Below are positions 9,926 through 19,331 of a stretch of DNA of 56,158 bases, piece by piece. Below the pieces are notes generated by a model. It did no database searches. It saw only the letters and a list, made by a program, of their open reading frames with translations, and was not told where the DNA came from. The position numbers and the translations under genes are program-made. This DNA comes from Gammaproteobacteria bacterium (GTDB lineage: Bacteria > Pseudomonadota > Gammaproteobacteria > Steroidobacterales > Steroidobacteraceae): positions 1 through 56,158 of the forward strand of contig JANXYK010000002.1 of the NCBI GenBank assembly GCA_025350055.1. The letters run 5' to 3'. The number at the start of each line of letters is the position of its first letter. Position 1 is the first letter of the stretch.

Positions 9926-10698
9926 CAGCGTCCGCCGCTGGCGCTCCGCTGTGGCGCCTCGCCAGCCTGCAACCAGTCGGGCTCGGGTAGCTCAGCAAAT
10001 GCATGGCGCAGCGCCTCACTCCAGGTGCGGCGGATACCAGAGAAATAATCGTTGTCATCATTGATGCTGACGTGGCGCGCAACTCGCAACTGATCGCGCC
10101 TGACAAGTACCAGATCCAATGGCAATCCGACTGAGAGGTTGGAACGTATCGTGGAATCCATCGAGATCAGCGCGCACTTGGCGGCCTGGTTCAGGCTGCT
10201 GGTACGGCGGATCACGCGATCGATGATCGGCTTGCCGTACTTGGATTCGCCGATCTGGAAATAAGTGTTCTCGGGCGTGGCCTCGATGAAATTGCCAGCC
10301 GAGTAGATCGAGAACAAGCGCGGCGCCTCGCCCTTGATCTGACCACCCAACACCAGTGCGGTATTGAAGTCTATCGAAAATCTCTGCAAGGCCTCGGCGT
10401 CGTGCTCATGCACGGCACGCAGCGCGGCGCCCACGCAGCGCGCGACATCGAACAGCGTCGGCGCGTTGAGCAGGTTGGGTTTGTCATCGCCGGCGGCGAT
10501 GCCCTCGCGCAGCAGGTTGATCACGGCCTGCGAGACCGCGAGATTCCCCGAGGTCTGCAGCACCAGCACGCGCTCGCCCGGGTGCTCGAACACTACCGTC
10601 TTTCGGAAGGTGCCGATCTGGTCGACGCCGGCGTTGGTGCGCGAATCCGCAAGAAACACCAGCCCGGTATCGAGCAGCATCGCAACGCAATAGGTCAT
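9925..10698 (-). CDS. Anbu, proteasome-like Ntn-hydrolase peptidase
   Basis: A 257-residue ancestral beta-subunit (Anbu) protein, a bacterial relative of HslV and the 20S proteasome beta subunit that forms open-ring assemblies. The N-terminus MTYCVAMLLDTGLVFLADSR gives a Thr after Met removal as candidate nucleophile. The downstream ADSRTNAGVDQIGTFRK and TSGNLAVSQAV match the family closely. It is the last intact gene of a four-gene operon (ATP-grasp, alpha-E, transglutaminase-like, Anbu), starting 14 bases after the transglutaminase gene. This conserved set is known in many proteobacteria and has been tentatively tied to peptide synthesis and degradation. The true substrate is not established. 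Confidence 0.92.
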   Translation of the reverse strand: MTYCVAMLLDTGLVFLADSRTNAGVDQIGTFRKTVVFEHPGERVLVLQTSGNLAVSQAVINLLREGIAAGDDKPNLLNAPTLFDVARCVGAALRAVHEHDAEALQRFSIDFNTALVLGGQIKGEAPRLFSIYSAGNFIEATPENTYFQIGESKYGKPIIDRVIRRTSSLNQAAKCALISMDSTIRSNLSVGLPLDLVLVRRDQLRVARHVSINDDNDYFSGIRRTWSEALRHAFAELPEPDWLQAGEAPQRSASGGR

Positions 10699-10712
10699 GG
10701 TTCCCCTGCAAC

Positions 10713-11516
10713 TTACTGCTGGCTATTCTCAGCTGCGACCAGCACCCGCACCTCCAGTGTCTCACGGCCGCCGCCACGGCGCACGCCGCGCACCGGCGCC
10801 GCATCCAGATAGTCGCGACCCACAGCCAGGCGGCAATGCCGCGCGCCAGCAGTCGATTGGTGCGTGACATCAATGCCCAGCCACACGCCGGGGCGCTCGA
10901 GCCAGGCATCGACCCAGGCGTGACTTGCGATATCGCCGTCATCTCCCGAGAGCAGATAGCCACTCACGTAGCGCGCGGGCACTCCCGAGCTGCGGCAAGC
11001 CGCCAGGAACACATGCGCCTGGTCCTGGCAGACGCCTTCGCCGCGCTGCAGGGCGCTCGCGGCAGTATCGGTAACCGTGGTCGTGCCGGGCCGGTATTTC
11101 ACGGCATTGCAGACGGCCGCAGCCAGGGCTTCCAGTTCGGTGCGCGTGGCCGCACTGCCGGACCAGCAGCGCGCAGCCAGCGCAGTCAACTCGGCGTTGG
11201 CCCCGGTCAAGGGCGTAGCCATGAGGTAGGCCAGCGGTGCAATCGGCCCACGCTCGACGATCAGCGGTCCGTCGTCGGGCACATCCACCAGACCGCTGAC
11301 CACGATTCGGATCTCCTGATGAGGCTCGTCGATGGTCAGCAGCTGGGCGATGTTGCCGTGCGCATCGAGCTGCTCGCTGCGCCGGCCCGGGGCCGCAAGC
11401 TGCCACGAGAGCGTGCGCTGGCGATGCTCGCGACGCGGCGTCACGCGCAGGCTCTGCACGCTCTGGAGCACGGGCTCGTCATAGCGATACACAGTTTCAT
11501 GGCGGATGCGCAGCAT
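10713..11516 (-). CDS. Transglutaminase-like cysteine peptidase/ligase of the Anbu operon
   Basis: A 267-residue protein with an N-terminal beta-rich domain (LRIRHETVYRYDEPV, ~2-90) and a transglutaminase-like catalytic core. The catalytic Cys lies in EGVCQDQAHVF, His in SHAWVDAW and Asp in LGIDVTH, so the triad is complete. Proteins of this COG1305 type accompany Anbu and alpha-E genes. The start has an ATG nine bases after the alpha-E stop. It is probably a cytosolic amide-bond hydrolase or ligase acting on a peptide made or modified by the neighbouring ATP-grasp protein; that role is inference from gene order. Confidence 0.9.
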   Translation of the reverse strand: MLRIRHETVYRYDEPVLQSVQSLRVTPRREHRQRTLSWQLAAPGRRSEQLDAHGNIAQLLTIDEPHQEIRIVVSGLVDVPDDGPLIVERGPIAPLAYLMATPLTGANAELTALAARCWSGSAATRTELEALAAAVCNAVKYRPGTTTVTDTAASALQRGEGVCQDQAHVFLAACRSSGVPARYVSGYLLSGDDGDIASHAWVDAWLERPGVWLGIDVTHQSTAGARHCRLAVGRDYLDAAPVRGVRRGGGRETLEVRVLVAAENSQQ

Positions 11517-11525
11517 GGTAATCCT

Positions 11526-12467
11526 TCAGCCGCTGTAGCCGGCGACCAGGAAGTCGGCGCCGATGCGATCGGCCAGTGTGTTGAGTCGCCGCTGCACGCG
11601 ATCGAGGAACTGCGGCATGCCGACCGAGCTCATCTCCTCGAGCCGGCCGTAACGGAATTGCGCGTGCAGTTCGCCGGCCATGCGCTCGGTCTCGGCCGAC
11701 TGGCTGTTGCGCACCGCCTGCAGGTTGCCCAGCAGATCGTAGAGGCAGCGGTGCACGGAGCGCGGCATCTCGGCATTGAGCAGCAGCAGTTCAGTCACGC
11801 GCAGCGGTGTGACCGACTCGCGGTAGACCTTGCGATACACCTCGAAAGCCGAGAGCGCACGCAGCAGCACGGCCCATTCGGAAGCATCCACGCCCAGTCG
11901 CTCGCCGGCACCACCCGGGTCGCGCCAGCGTGCCTCGAGCAGGCGCGTGGTCGCGTCGGCGCGCTCGAGGAAGGTGCCGATGGAGGCAAAATGAAAGGCC
12001 TCGTCGCGCAGCATCGTGTTCACAGTGACACCGCGCGTGAGGTGCGAGCGGTATTTCACCCAGTCGAGAAAGGTGCGGACCCCGATGTCGCCGGCATCAC
12101 TGCGGAAATCGCGCGCATCCAGGTAAGTGGCATTGAGCGTCTCCCACACTTCCGAAGGCACGGTGCCGCGCACGGCGCGCGCGTTCTCGCGCGCTGCGCC
12201 CAGGCAAGACATGATGCTGCCCGCATGAGTGCGATCGAAAGCCAGGTATTGCATCGCCTGCTGCGGATCGGCCTCACCGTGCTGGCTCTGGAAGTGCGCG
12301 ATCATGCCGAGTGAGGTGAGCGTGGCGATCCAGCCCTGCATCAGCACTTCGGGCGAGCGCGGCAGCAGCGACAGGCGGTAGTGCGCATCGAGCAGGCGCG
12401 CCAGATGCTCCGCGCGTTCCACGTAACGCGACATCCAGTACAGGTGATTGGCGGTGCGGCTGAGCAT
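11526..12467 (-). CDS. Alpha-E domain protein of the Anbu operon
   Basis: A 313-residue, almost entirely alpha-helical protein starting MLSRTANHLYWMSRYVERAE, the hallmark N-terminus of the alpha-E (COG2307) family. No catalytic motif is known for the family. The genes almost always travel with a circularly permuted ATP-grasp protein and a transglutaminase-like protein, as here, and are sometimes fused to them. The start abuts the ATP-grasp stop with no gap, indicating translational coupling. It probably works as a partner of the ATP-grasp enzyme. Confidence 0.9.
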   Translation of the reverse strand: MLSRTANHLYWMSRYVERAEHLARLLDAHYRLSLLPRSPEVLMQGWIATLTSLGMIAHFQSQHGEADPQQAMQYLAFDRTHAGSIMSCLGAARENARAVRGTVPSEVWETLNATYLDARDFRSDAGDIGVRTFLDWVKYRSHLTRGVTVNTMLRDEAFHFASIGTFLERADATTRLLEARWRDPGGAGERLGVDASEWAVLLRALSAFEVYRKVYRESVTPLRVTELLLLNAEMPRSVHRCLYDLLGNLQAVRNSQSAETERMAGELHAQFRYGRLEEMSSVGMPQFLDRVQRRLNTLADRIGADFLVAGYSG

Positions 12468-13880
12468 TCAGGACTCCAGCACCCAGGTGTCCTTGGTGCC
12501 GCCGCCTTGCGAGGAGTTGACCACCAGCGATCCCTCGCGTAGCGCCACTCGCGTGAGGCCTCCGGGCACGATGGTGATCTCGCGTCCCGAGAGCACGAAG
12601 GGCCGCAAGTCGATATGGCGTGGTGCGAGACCTTGGCTACAGAAGGTTGGCGAAGTCGACAATGCCAGCGTGGGTTGCGCGATGTAGCGCTCCGGGTTGG
12701 CGATGATACGTCGGCGGAAATCCTCGATCTGCGCAGCGCTCGCCGCCGGCCCGATCAACATGCCGTAACCGCCGGCGCCGTGAACTTCCTTGACGACCAG
12801 CTCAGCCAGGTGCGCCAGCACATGCTCGCGATCGGCGGCGTTGCGCAGCACCCAGGTCGGCACGTTGGCAATCAGCGGCTCCTCGCCCAGATAGAAGCGG
12901 ATCATCTCCGGTACGTAGGGATAGACCGATTTGTCGTCAGCGATGCCAGTGCCAATGGCATTCGCCACGGTCACATGACCGCTGCGGTACACGGTCAGCA
13001 ATCCTGGCACGCCCAGCATCGAATCGGAACGGAACGCCAGCGGATCGAGAAAATCGTCATCGATGCGCCGGTACAGCACATCGACGCGCTGCGGGCCGCG
13101 CGTGGTGCGCGCGAACAGGAAATCATCACGCACAAACAGGTCCTGCCCTTCGACCAGTTCGATGCCCATCTGCTGCGCAAGAAAGGCGTGCTCGAAGTAG
13201 GCACTGTTGTGTGCGCCCGGCGTCAGCAGCATCACCACGGGGTCGACCACGCCCTGCGGTGCCACGCTCTTGAGATTCTCGAGCAGACCGTCGGGATAGT
13301 GCTCGACGCTGGCGATTGCCTGGTGACGAAACAGCTCCGGGAACAGGCGCATCATCATCTTGCGGTTTTCGAGCATGTAGGACACGCCCGAGGGCACGCG
13401 CAGATTGTCTTCCAGCACATAGAAGGCGCCATCGGCGCGCACCACATCGATGCCGGCGATGTGCGCATAGATACCGCCCGGCACATCGATGCCCTGCATC
13501 TCCGGGCGGTACTGCGCATTGCACAGCAGCAGCTCGGAGGGAATGCGTCCGGCGCGCAAAATGTCCTGGTCGTGATACATGTCGCCGAGGAAGGCATTGA
13601 GTGCGCGCACGCGCTGCTGCAGACCCGCGGCCAGCAGTTGCCATTCCTCCGTGGGAATCACGCGCGGCACAATGTCGAAGGGAATCAGTCGCTCGGTGCC
13701 TGCCTCCTCACCATAGACGGCAAAGGTGACACCGACGCGGTGAAACAAGGCGTCGGCCTCGGCGCGCTTGCGTGCCAGCAGCTCAGCGGGCTGCGCGCGC
13801 AACCAGCTGAAATAGCGTACGCAATGCGCGCGGGCGCCGCCCGTGGTATCGAGCATTTCATCGTAGGCTGCGGCGCACAT
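12468..13880 (-). CDS. Circularly permuted ATP-grasp protein, first gene of the Anbu operon
   Basis: About 470 residues of a COG2308-type circularly permuted ATP-grasp protein. I choose the ATG at 13880 (MCAAAYDEMLD) because AGGTG lies eight bases upstream and the family N-terminus fits. The frame is open to 14093, but those codons overlap the divergent promoter region. Conserved stretches include VYGEEAGTERLIPFDIVPR, LEDNLRVPSGVSYMLENR, LTPGAHNSAYFEH and VVKEVHGAGGYGMLIGP. ATP-grasp enzymes make carboxylate-amine bonds through an acyl phosphate, so a peptide or amide ligase reaction is expected. The product is unknown. The 171 bases to the divergent JmjC gene should carry the operon promoter. 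Confidence 0.92.
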   Translation of the reverse strand: MCAAAYDEMLDTTGGARAHCVRYFSWLRAQPAELLARKRAEADALFHRVGVTFAVYGEEAGTERLIPFDIVPRVIPTEEWQLLAAGLQQRVRALNAFLGDMYHDQDILRAGRIPSELLLCNAQYRPEMQGIDVPGGIYAHIAGIDVVRADGAFYVLEDNLRVPSGVSYMLENRKMMMRLFPELFRHQAIASVEHYPDGLLENLKSVAPQGVVDPVVMLLTPGAHNSAYFEHAFLAQQMGIELVEGQDLFVRDDFLFARTTRGPQRVDVLYRRIDDDFLDPLAFRSDSMLGVPGLLTVYRSGHVTVANAIGTGIADDKSVYPYVPEMIRFYLGEEPLIANVPTWVLRNAADREHVLAHLAELVVKEVHGAGGYGMLIGPAASAAQIEDFRRRIIANPERYIAQPTLALSTSPTFCSQGLAPRHIDLRPFVLSGREITIVPGGLTRVALREGSLVVNSSQGGGTKDTWVLES

Positions 13881-14051
13881 CGTTCTTGCACCTGCGGGTT
13901 TCATGCCAGCGGCAACTACGGTGCAGAATACGCCCATGCGCGGCGCAAGGCGCCTCCCGTGTGCCACTTGGCATTCACCTTTCTGCACTCTGGCGGCGCA
14001 CAACTGCACTAACATGGCGCTGCAGTCGGCAGGATCTGCCGGGGAACAGGC

Positions 14052-15068
14052 ATGGCAAGCGCAATTCCGCAGTGGCACCAGGTGGACCAGCACCGCTTCG
14101 AGACCGAGATCGTCCCGGCCGGGCGCCCTGTGGTACTCAAGGGCCTGGTCGCCGACTGGCCGCTGGTGCGCAAAGGGCTGGAGTCAGTAGAGTCCCTGGT
14201 CGATTACCTGCAGGTTTTCAATCCGGGCACGCAGATCGAGTACCTGACGGGCGATGCCTCGATCAAGGGTCGCTTCTTCTACAACGACAGGATGACGGGC
14301 GAGAATTTCCGCCGCGTACAGGCGACTTTTGCCGACGCGCTGCGCCTGCTGCTGGCCGGTACGCACGAGGCTGCTCCGCCAGCACTGGCGATCCAGGCGC
14401 TCTCGATGCGCCGGCATCTGCCGGATCTCTCACAGCACAACAGCATGGCATTGCCGCCACCCGGCACCTACCCCACCATGTGGATCAGCAATGCCGCGCT
14501 GGTCGCCGCGCACTACGATTGCAAGAACAACATTGCGTGCGTGGCCGCTGGCCGCCGCCGCTTCACGCTGTTCCCGCCCGAGCAGCTGGAGAATCTCTAC
14601 ATCGGCCCGTTGCACAACACGCCGCAGGGTGCACCGATCAGCATGGTCGATGTCACCAACCTCGACCTGCAACGCTTTCCGAAATATGCGGCTGCCCACG
14701 CGGCTGCGCAGGTTGCCGAGCTCGAGCCCGGCGATGCGATCTACATACCGTACATGTGGTGGCACGCGGTGCAGTCGCTGGCGCCGTTCAACCTGCTGGT
14801 GAACTACTGGTGGAACAAACTGCCACGCTCGGATGGCCCGCCCTACACCGCGTTGATGCACGCCATCATTGCGGTCGGTTCACTGCCGCCCGCGCAACGC
14901 GCGATCTGGCAACAGCAATTCGAGCACTTCGTGTTCCACAGTCACGGCGACCCGGGCGCACACCTCACGCCTGAAGGTCGCGGCGTGCTGGGTCCGATGA
15001 CGGACGCCCAGTTCGAGCAGATGATGAGCAAGGTGTTGCAGGTCATGCTCGCTGAACAGCAGCGATGA
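14052..15068 (+). CDS. JmjC-type cupin-8 Fe(II)/2-oxoglutarate oxygenase
   Basis: A 338-residue cupin-like (cupin_8/JmjC) protein. The opening PVVLKGLVADWPL is the usual start of this family. Iron ligands His154-x-Asp156 (AAHYDCKNN) and distal His238 (YIPYMWWHAV) are present. The LFPPEQLENLYIGP segment is also typical of bacterial JmjC hydroxylases, which modify amino-acid side chains in proteins or peptides. It starts 171 bases from the divergent Anbu operon. A shared regulatory region could link them, for example with a peptide as common substrate, but that is speculation. Confidence 0.88.
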   Translation: MASAIPQWHQVDQHRFETEIVPAGRPVVLKGLVADWPLVRKGLESVESLVDYLQVFNPGTQIEYLTGDASIKGRFFYNDRMTGENFRRVQATFADALRLLLAGTHEAAPPALAIQALSMRRHLPDLSQHNSMALPPPGTYPTMWISNAALVAAHYDCKNNIACVAAGRRRFTLFPPEQLENLYIGPLHNTPQGAPISMVDVTNLDLQRFPKYAAAHAAAQVAELEPGDAIYIPYMWWHAVQSLAPFNLLVNYWWNKLPRSDGPPYTALMHAIIAVGSLPPAQRAIWQQQFEHFVFHSHGDPGAHLTPEGRGVLGPMTDAQFEQMMSKVLQVMLAEQQR

Positions 15069-15173
15069 AGTGGCAACAATAGTGCGGCATATCCCAGCCG
15101 GCGGGTCGGTCAGCAGGTGACGCGCCTGAGCGGCGCGCTGGTGCAGCAGTACTTTCCGGTTATTGCCCCGTCA

Positions 15174-17711
15174 CTACATCAGACCGGCCTGCACCTGCCC
15201 CGGGGTCAGCGGCCTGATCGGCAGCGGTGTCACCCTCCAGATGTCCCGGCAATACTCGTCGATCGTGCGATCGGAAGAGAAATAGCCGCTGCGGGCACAG
15301 TTGAGAATGGCCCTGCGCGTCCAGTCCGCGGCATCCGTGTAGGCCGCGGCCACACGCCGCTGGCAGTCGGCGTAGCTGCGAAAATCGGCCAGCACCATGT
15401 ACGGGTCGAAGCCGCGCAGGCCATCGGTCAGCGGCCGAAACAACTCCCGATCACCGTTGGAAAACTGCCCCGCGTCGATCGCCTAGAGCACTGCGCGCAG
15501 CTCGGCATCCGACTCGACGTAGTCCATCGGGCGGTAGCCGCGCAGGCGCAGTTCGCGCAGCTCGGCGGCATCATGGCCGAACAGGAAGAAGTTGTCGGCC
15601 CCCACGGCGTCGCGGATCTCGATATTGGCGCCGTCGAGCGTGCCGATGGACAGCGCGTCATTCATCTGGAATTTCATGTTGCCGGTTCCCGAAGCCTCCT
15701 TGCCAGCGGTGGAGATCTGCTCGGACAGATCGGCCGCGGGATAAATACGCTGTCCGCTGCTGACATTGAAATTCGGGATGAACGCCACGCACAGTGCTCC
15801 GCGCAGCAGTGCATCGTTGTTAATGACCTCAGCCACGCCGTTGATCAGACGGATGATCAGCTTCGCCATGTGATAGCCCGGTGCAGCCTTGCCGCCGAAC
15901 AGGCAGGTGCGCGGCGGCTCGGCGCTGCCGCCGTGCGCGCGTAGGCGCAGGAGTGTGGCAATGACCTGGAGGATATTCAGATGCTGACGCTTGTACTCGT
16001 GAAAGCGTTTCACCTGCACGTCGTAGAGGCTCAGCGGATCGATTGTCACGCCCGCGGCGTTGCCGAGGTATTGCGCCAGGGCCACCTTGTTGGCATTTTT
16101 CACGCGCTGCCATGCCAGCTGAAATCCCGGATCGCCGGCGTGCGCCGCCAAACCTTCGAGTTCACCGAGCTGGCGCATCCAGCCCTAGCCGAGGCAGGCG
16201 GTGATCAGGCGCGCGAGCCCCGGGTTCGCTGGTTGCAGCCAGCGCCTCGGGGTTACACCATTGGTCTTGTTGCTGAGCTTGCCTGGCCACAGTTCGCAAA
16301 AATCGGCGAGCAGGTCGGTGCGCAGCAACTCGGTGTGCAGTCCGGCCACTCCGTTAATCGCATGACTGCCGACGATGGCCAGGTGCGCCATGCGCACCTG
16401 CCGCTCGCCGCGCTCGTCGATCAGCGACATGCGCTCCGCCCGCGCGGCATCGTCCGGTGCGTGCAGGCGCAGCTACTTCAGGAGGCGTGCGTTGATTTCG
16501 AAGATGATTTCCAGGTGTCGCGGCAGGATGCGCGCCAGCACTGCCAGCGGCCAGCATTCCAGCGCCTCAGGCAGCAGCGTGTGGTTGGTGTACGAAAAAG
16601 TGCGCGTAGTGATGTCCCAGGCCTCGGCCCACTCCATCTGCTGCCCATCGATCAGCAGCCGCATCAGCTCGGCGACGCCTATCGAGGGGTGCGTATCGTT
16701 GAGCTGTACCGCAAATTTCTCGTGGAAGTGCGTGATCGGAATGTGCTGCACCTTGAGGATGCGCAGCATGTCCTGCAACGAACAGCTGACGAAGAAATAC
16801 TGCTGTTCGAGCCGCAACTCCTTGCCGGCCAGCTGCTCGTCGTTAGGGTACTAGACCTTGCTGACGTTCTCGGAGACTATTTTCTGACTGACTGCGCCGT
16901 AGTGGTCGCCGCGGTCGAAGACCGCGAAGTCAAAGGACTCCAGCGCCTCGGCGCGCCACAGCCGCAGGGTATTGGCTGTGTGACAGTGAAAACCCAGAAT
17001 CGCCGTGTCGTACGGCACGCCCTGCACGCAGCGCGCGGGCAACCAGCGCGCGCGCCGCGTGCCGGCGGCGTCCACGTATTGCTCCGTATGACCACCAAGC
17101 TTCACCTCGACCGCCCATTCCGGGCGTGCCAGTTCCCAGGGATTGCCGAAGGCCAGCCACCTGTCGGTCGCCTCCTGCTGCGCTCCGGCGACGATATGCT
17201 GCTGGAAAATGCCAAATTCATAGCGGATGCCGTAACCCAGCGCCGGAATCTGGCGCGTCGCCAGCGAGTCAAGAAAACACGCCGCCAGCCGCCCCAGTCC
17301 GCCATTGCCGAGGCCCGGCTCGCTCTCCTGCGCCAGCAGCGCATCGAGATCGAGCCCCAGCTCGCTCACGGCCGCGGCAACTTCGTCCTGGATGCCTAGA
17401 TTCAGCAAGTTGTTGCCCAGGTGCGGGCCAATCAGGAATTCGGCCGATAGGTAGCAGACAGTGCGCGAGCCATGGTGCGTATAGGCTGAGGCCGTGCTGA
17501 TCCAGCGCTGCATGATGCGATCGCGCGCGGTGAAGGCCAGCGCCATGTAGTAATCGTGCGCCGTAGCCAGCGCTGGAAATTTGCCCTGCAGGTACAGCAG
17601 GTTGTCGAGAAAGGCCCGTTTCAGCGCGCTGCGCGAAAGCGCGGTGCGATAGTCGTAATCCGGGTCGTCGGCGCCCTCCGGCGGTGCGGCCTGGTTCAGA
17701 GAAGTGCCCAT
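15174..17711 (-). pseudogene. glgP: Glycogen phosphorylase frame with four in-frame TAG codons
   Basis: A single uninterrupted reading frame of 845 codons covers the whole of glycogen phosphorylase, which releases glucose 1-phosphate from glycogen. It shows [73 protein letters not shown] and the PLP-lysine site EASGTGNMKF. It is broken by TAG at codons 287 (16851-16853), 413 (16473-16475), 509 (16185-16187) and 743 (15483-15485). There are no frameshifts and no TAA or TGA. By comparison with E. coli GlgP, the first TAG sits at a Leu (SKV-TAG-YPND); the other three are at variable positions. The natural end is TAG at 15174-15176, followed at once by TGA. The likeliest reading is a young pseudogene; amber readthrough is a less likely alternative. 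Confidence 0.9.
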
Positions 17712-17808
17712 GGGTCCAAGGCTTGCAAGATTCGTGCACGCGTCACTGCGCGTTCGTGGTGCGCTCTGCTAGGGTGCGGGCCCGGGCCTCAATAGGAGCA
17801 TGCCCCCA

Positions 17809-18327
17809 ATGAGATTCCTGCGCGGACTTTTCGATCGACTGCTACTCGTCGCCTCCGTGGTCGCCGGCGGGCTCGTCCCGGGGTTCATTTCCCAATACCG
17901 CCAGCGCCTCGGCGGCAGGCTCGACCAGGCGAAACTCGACCTGGCGCCCTGGCAACACATTGCTGACCAATACCATCACAGCGACCTTGGCCAACTGATC
18001 CAGTATCACCTCGCGAGCCGTGATTCCACTTTTCACGCCGAAGGCTCGGTCATCCAGGGGCTCGTCCAGACTGTGGAGCGACTGCAGCTCGCCGTCGACG
18101 CGCTACACACCACGCTCATTCGCCAGATCATCTACCTCGGCACGCATACGGATCCCGAGCTGGCCCGCGCCACCTTGCATGACTGGGTGCCTACCTTCGC
18201 GCTCTCACTCGAAGGCCTGCTGTTCGCGGTGCTGTTTGCACTCCTGCTATGGCTGATTTTTCACGGCCTGTGGCAGCTCGTTGATCGCGCTGCAGACCAT
18301 TGGCACGGTTCAACGCGCCAACGTTGA
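17809..18327 (+). CDS. DUF2937 family inner-membrane protein
   Basis: A 172-residue protein with a hydrophobic N-terminal segment (LLLVASVVAGGLVPGFI), the family signature YRQRLGGRLDQAKLDLAP, and a second membrane segment near the C-terminus (GLLFAVLFALLLWLIFHGL). This is the DUF2937 layout: two membrane anchors flanking a soluble helical region. I start at the second ATG (17809), ten bases from AGGAG; the ATG at 17800 is only one base from it. It diverges from glgP and its 3' end overlaps the convergent EamA gene by 18 bases. Function unknown. Confidence 0.82.
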   Translation: MRFLRGLFDRLLLVASVVAGGLVPGFISQYRQRLGGRLDQAKLDLAPWQHIADQYHHSDLGQLIQYHLASRDSTFHAEGSVIQGLVQTVERLQLAVDALHTTLIRQIIYLGTHTDPELARATLHDWVPTFALSLEGLLFAVLFALLLWLIFHGLWQLVDRAADHWHGSTRQR

Positions 18328-19236
18328 TGCAAACCTCCGCCGTACGCCCTGGAACAGCACCAGCGCCACGCCCAGCAACACCAGTACGCTCGCGATCACC
18401 ATCGCCCACGAGACTTTCTCGTCCAGCACCAGCACACCCAGCGCCAACGCGATCACCGGGTTCACGAGCGCATAGGTCGTGACCTTGTGCGCCGAGACGT
18501 GCGCGATCAGGTACGAATAGCAGTTGTTGGCGATGAGCGTGCCAGCGATCGTGAGATAGGCCACCGCCAGCAACGATGAAGTGGCGACACCGTGCGCCGC
18601 GAGCACCTGCCAGTCACGCCCGACCAGCGCAGCCACCAACTGGAACACGCCACCGGCGAACAATTGCAGGCAAGTAAAATTGGCGATGCGCTCCACCGGC
18701 ACGAAGCGTCGCTGCAGCAACGTGGCCACCGCCCAGGAAATCTCGGCCGCGAGCACCGCCAGCAGGTGGATCGGATGGATGCGCCCTGACATGCCACCCG
18801 TGTGGGTCGCGAGCACCGCGACACCCGCCATGCCGACGATCACGCCCAATGTGGCCACGCGCGCCGGCTTTTGGTGCGAGAAGAAGGCCCAGTCGAACAG
18901 CAGGATCAGCATCGGGAGCGAGGCCACGAACAATGCGGCAACGCCCGAGGGTATGCCCTTCTGCGCCCACATCACGAAGCCATTGCCGATGCCCGACATC
19001 AGGACGCCGCACAACAGCGTGCCGGGAATGTACAGGCCATCGAAGGGGCGCGGCTCGCGTGATCGCAACCACGCGTACATTACGGTGCCAGCCGTGAGAT
19101 AGCGGATCGCACCGGTGGTGAACGGCGGCAACGTGCGTATCGCAAACGCAATCGCCAGGTAAGTCGTACCCCAGATCACATAGATGACTGAAAACGCTGC
19201 GAACTTGCTGGGCAGATCGGAACGATGCTCGGACAT
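18310..19236 (-). CDS. EamA-family drug/metabolite transporter
   Basis: A 308-residue inner-membrane permease of the drug/metabolite transporter superfamily with two EamA repeats and about ten hydrophobic segments. The start MSEHRSDLPSKFAAFSVIYVIWGTTYLAIAF is typical of the YedA subgroup. The second repeat begins near HLLAVLAAEISWAVATLLQRR. Such proteins export amino acids or other small metabolites; the substrate cannot be read from sequence. It diverges from the exported dehydrogenase gene (95 bases between) and overlaps DUF2937 at its 3' end. Confidence 0.92.
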   Translation of the reverse strand: MSEHRSDLPSKFAAFSVIYVIWGTTYLAIAFAIRTLPPFTTGAIRYLTAGTVMYAWLRSREPRPFDGLYIPGTLLCGVLMSGIGNGFVMWAQKGIPSGVAALFVASLPMLILLFDWAFFSHQKPARVATLGVIVGMAGVAVLATHTGGMSGRIHPIHLLAVLAAEISWAVATLLQRRFVPVERIANFTCLQLFAGGVFQLVAALVGRDWQVLAAHGVATSSLLAVAYLTIAGTLIANNCYSYLIAHVSAHKVTTYALVNPVIALALGVLVLDEKVSWAMVIASVLVLLGVALVLFQGVRRRFASTLAR

Positions 19237-19331
19237 GGGGTGCGCTGGCTATCGCTGGTCAAACTGGCGACAATCAGTATACGGGTGAGGCGCGCTCGCG
19301 ACCCATCGAAAAATGACAAGGGAGTATGGCA

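Noticed and set aside
10836-14012. Long plus-strand frames of 492 and 465 codons
   Set aside because: Antisense to the Anbu operon, whose minus-strand genes are all clearly identified.
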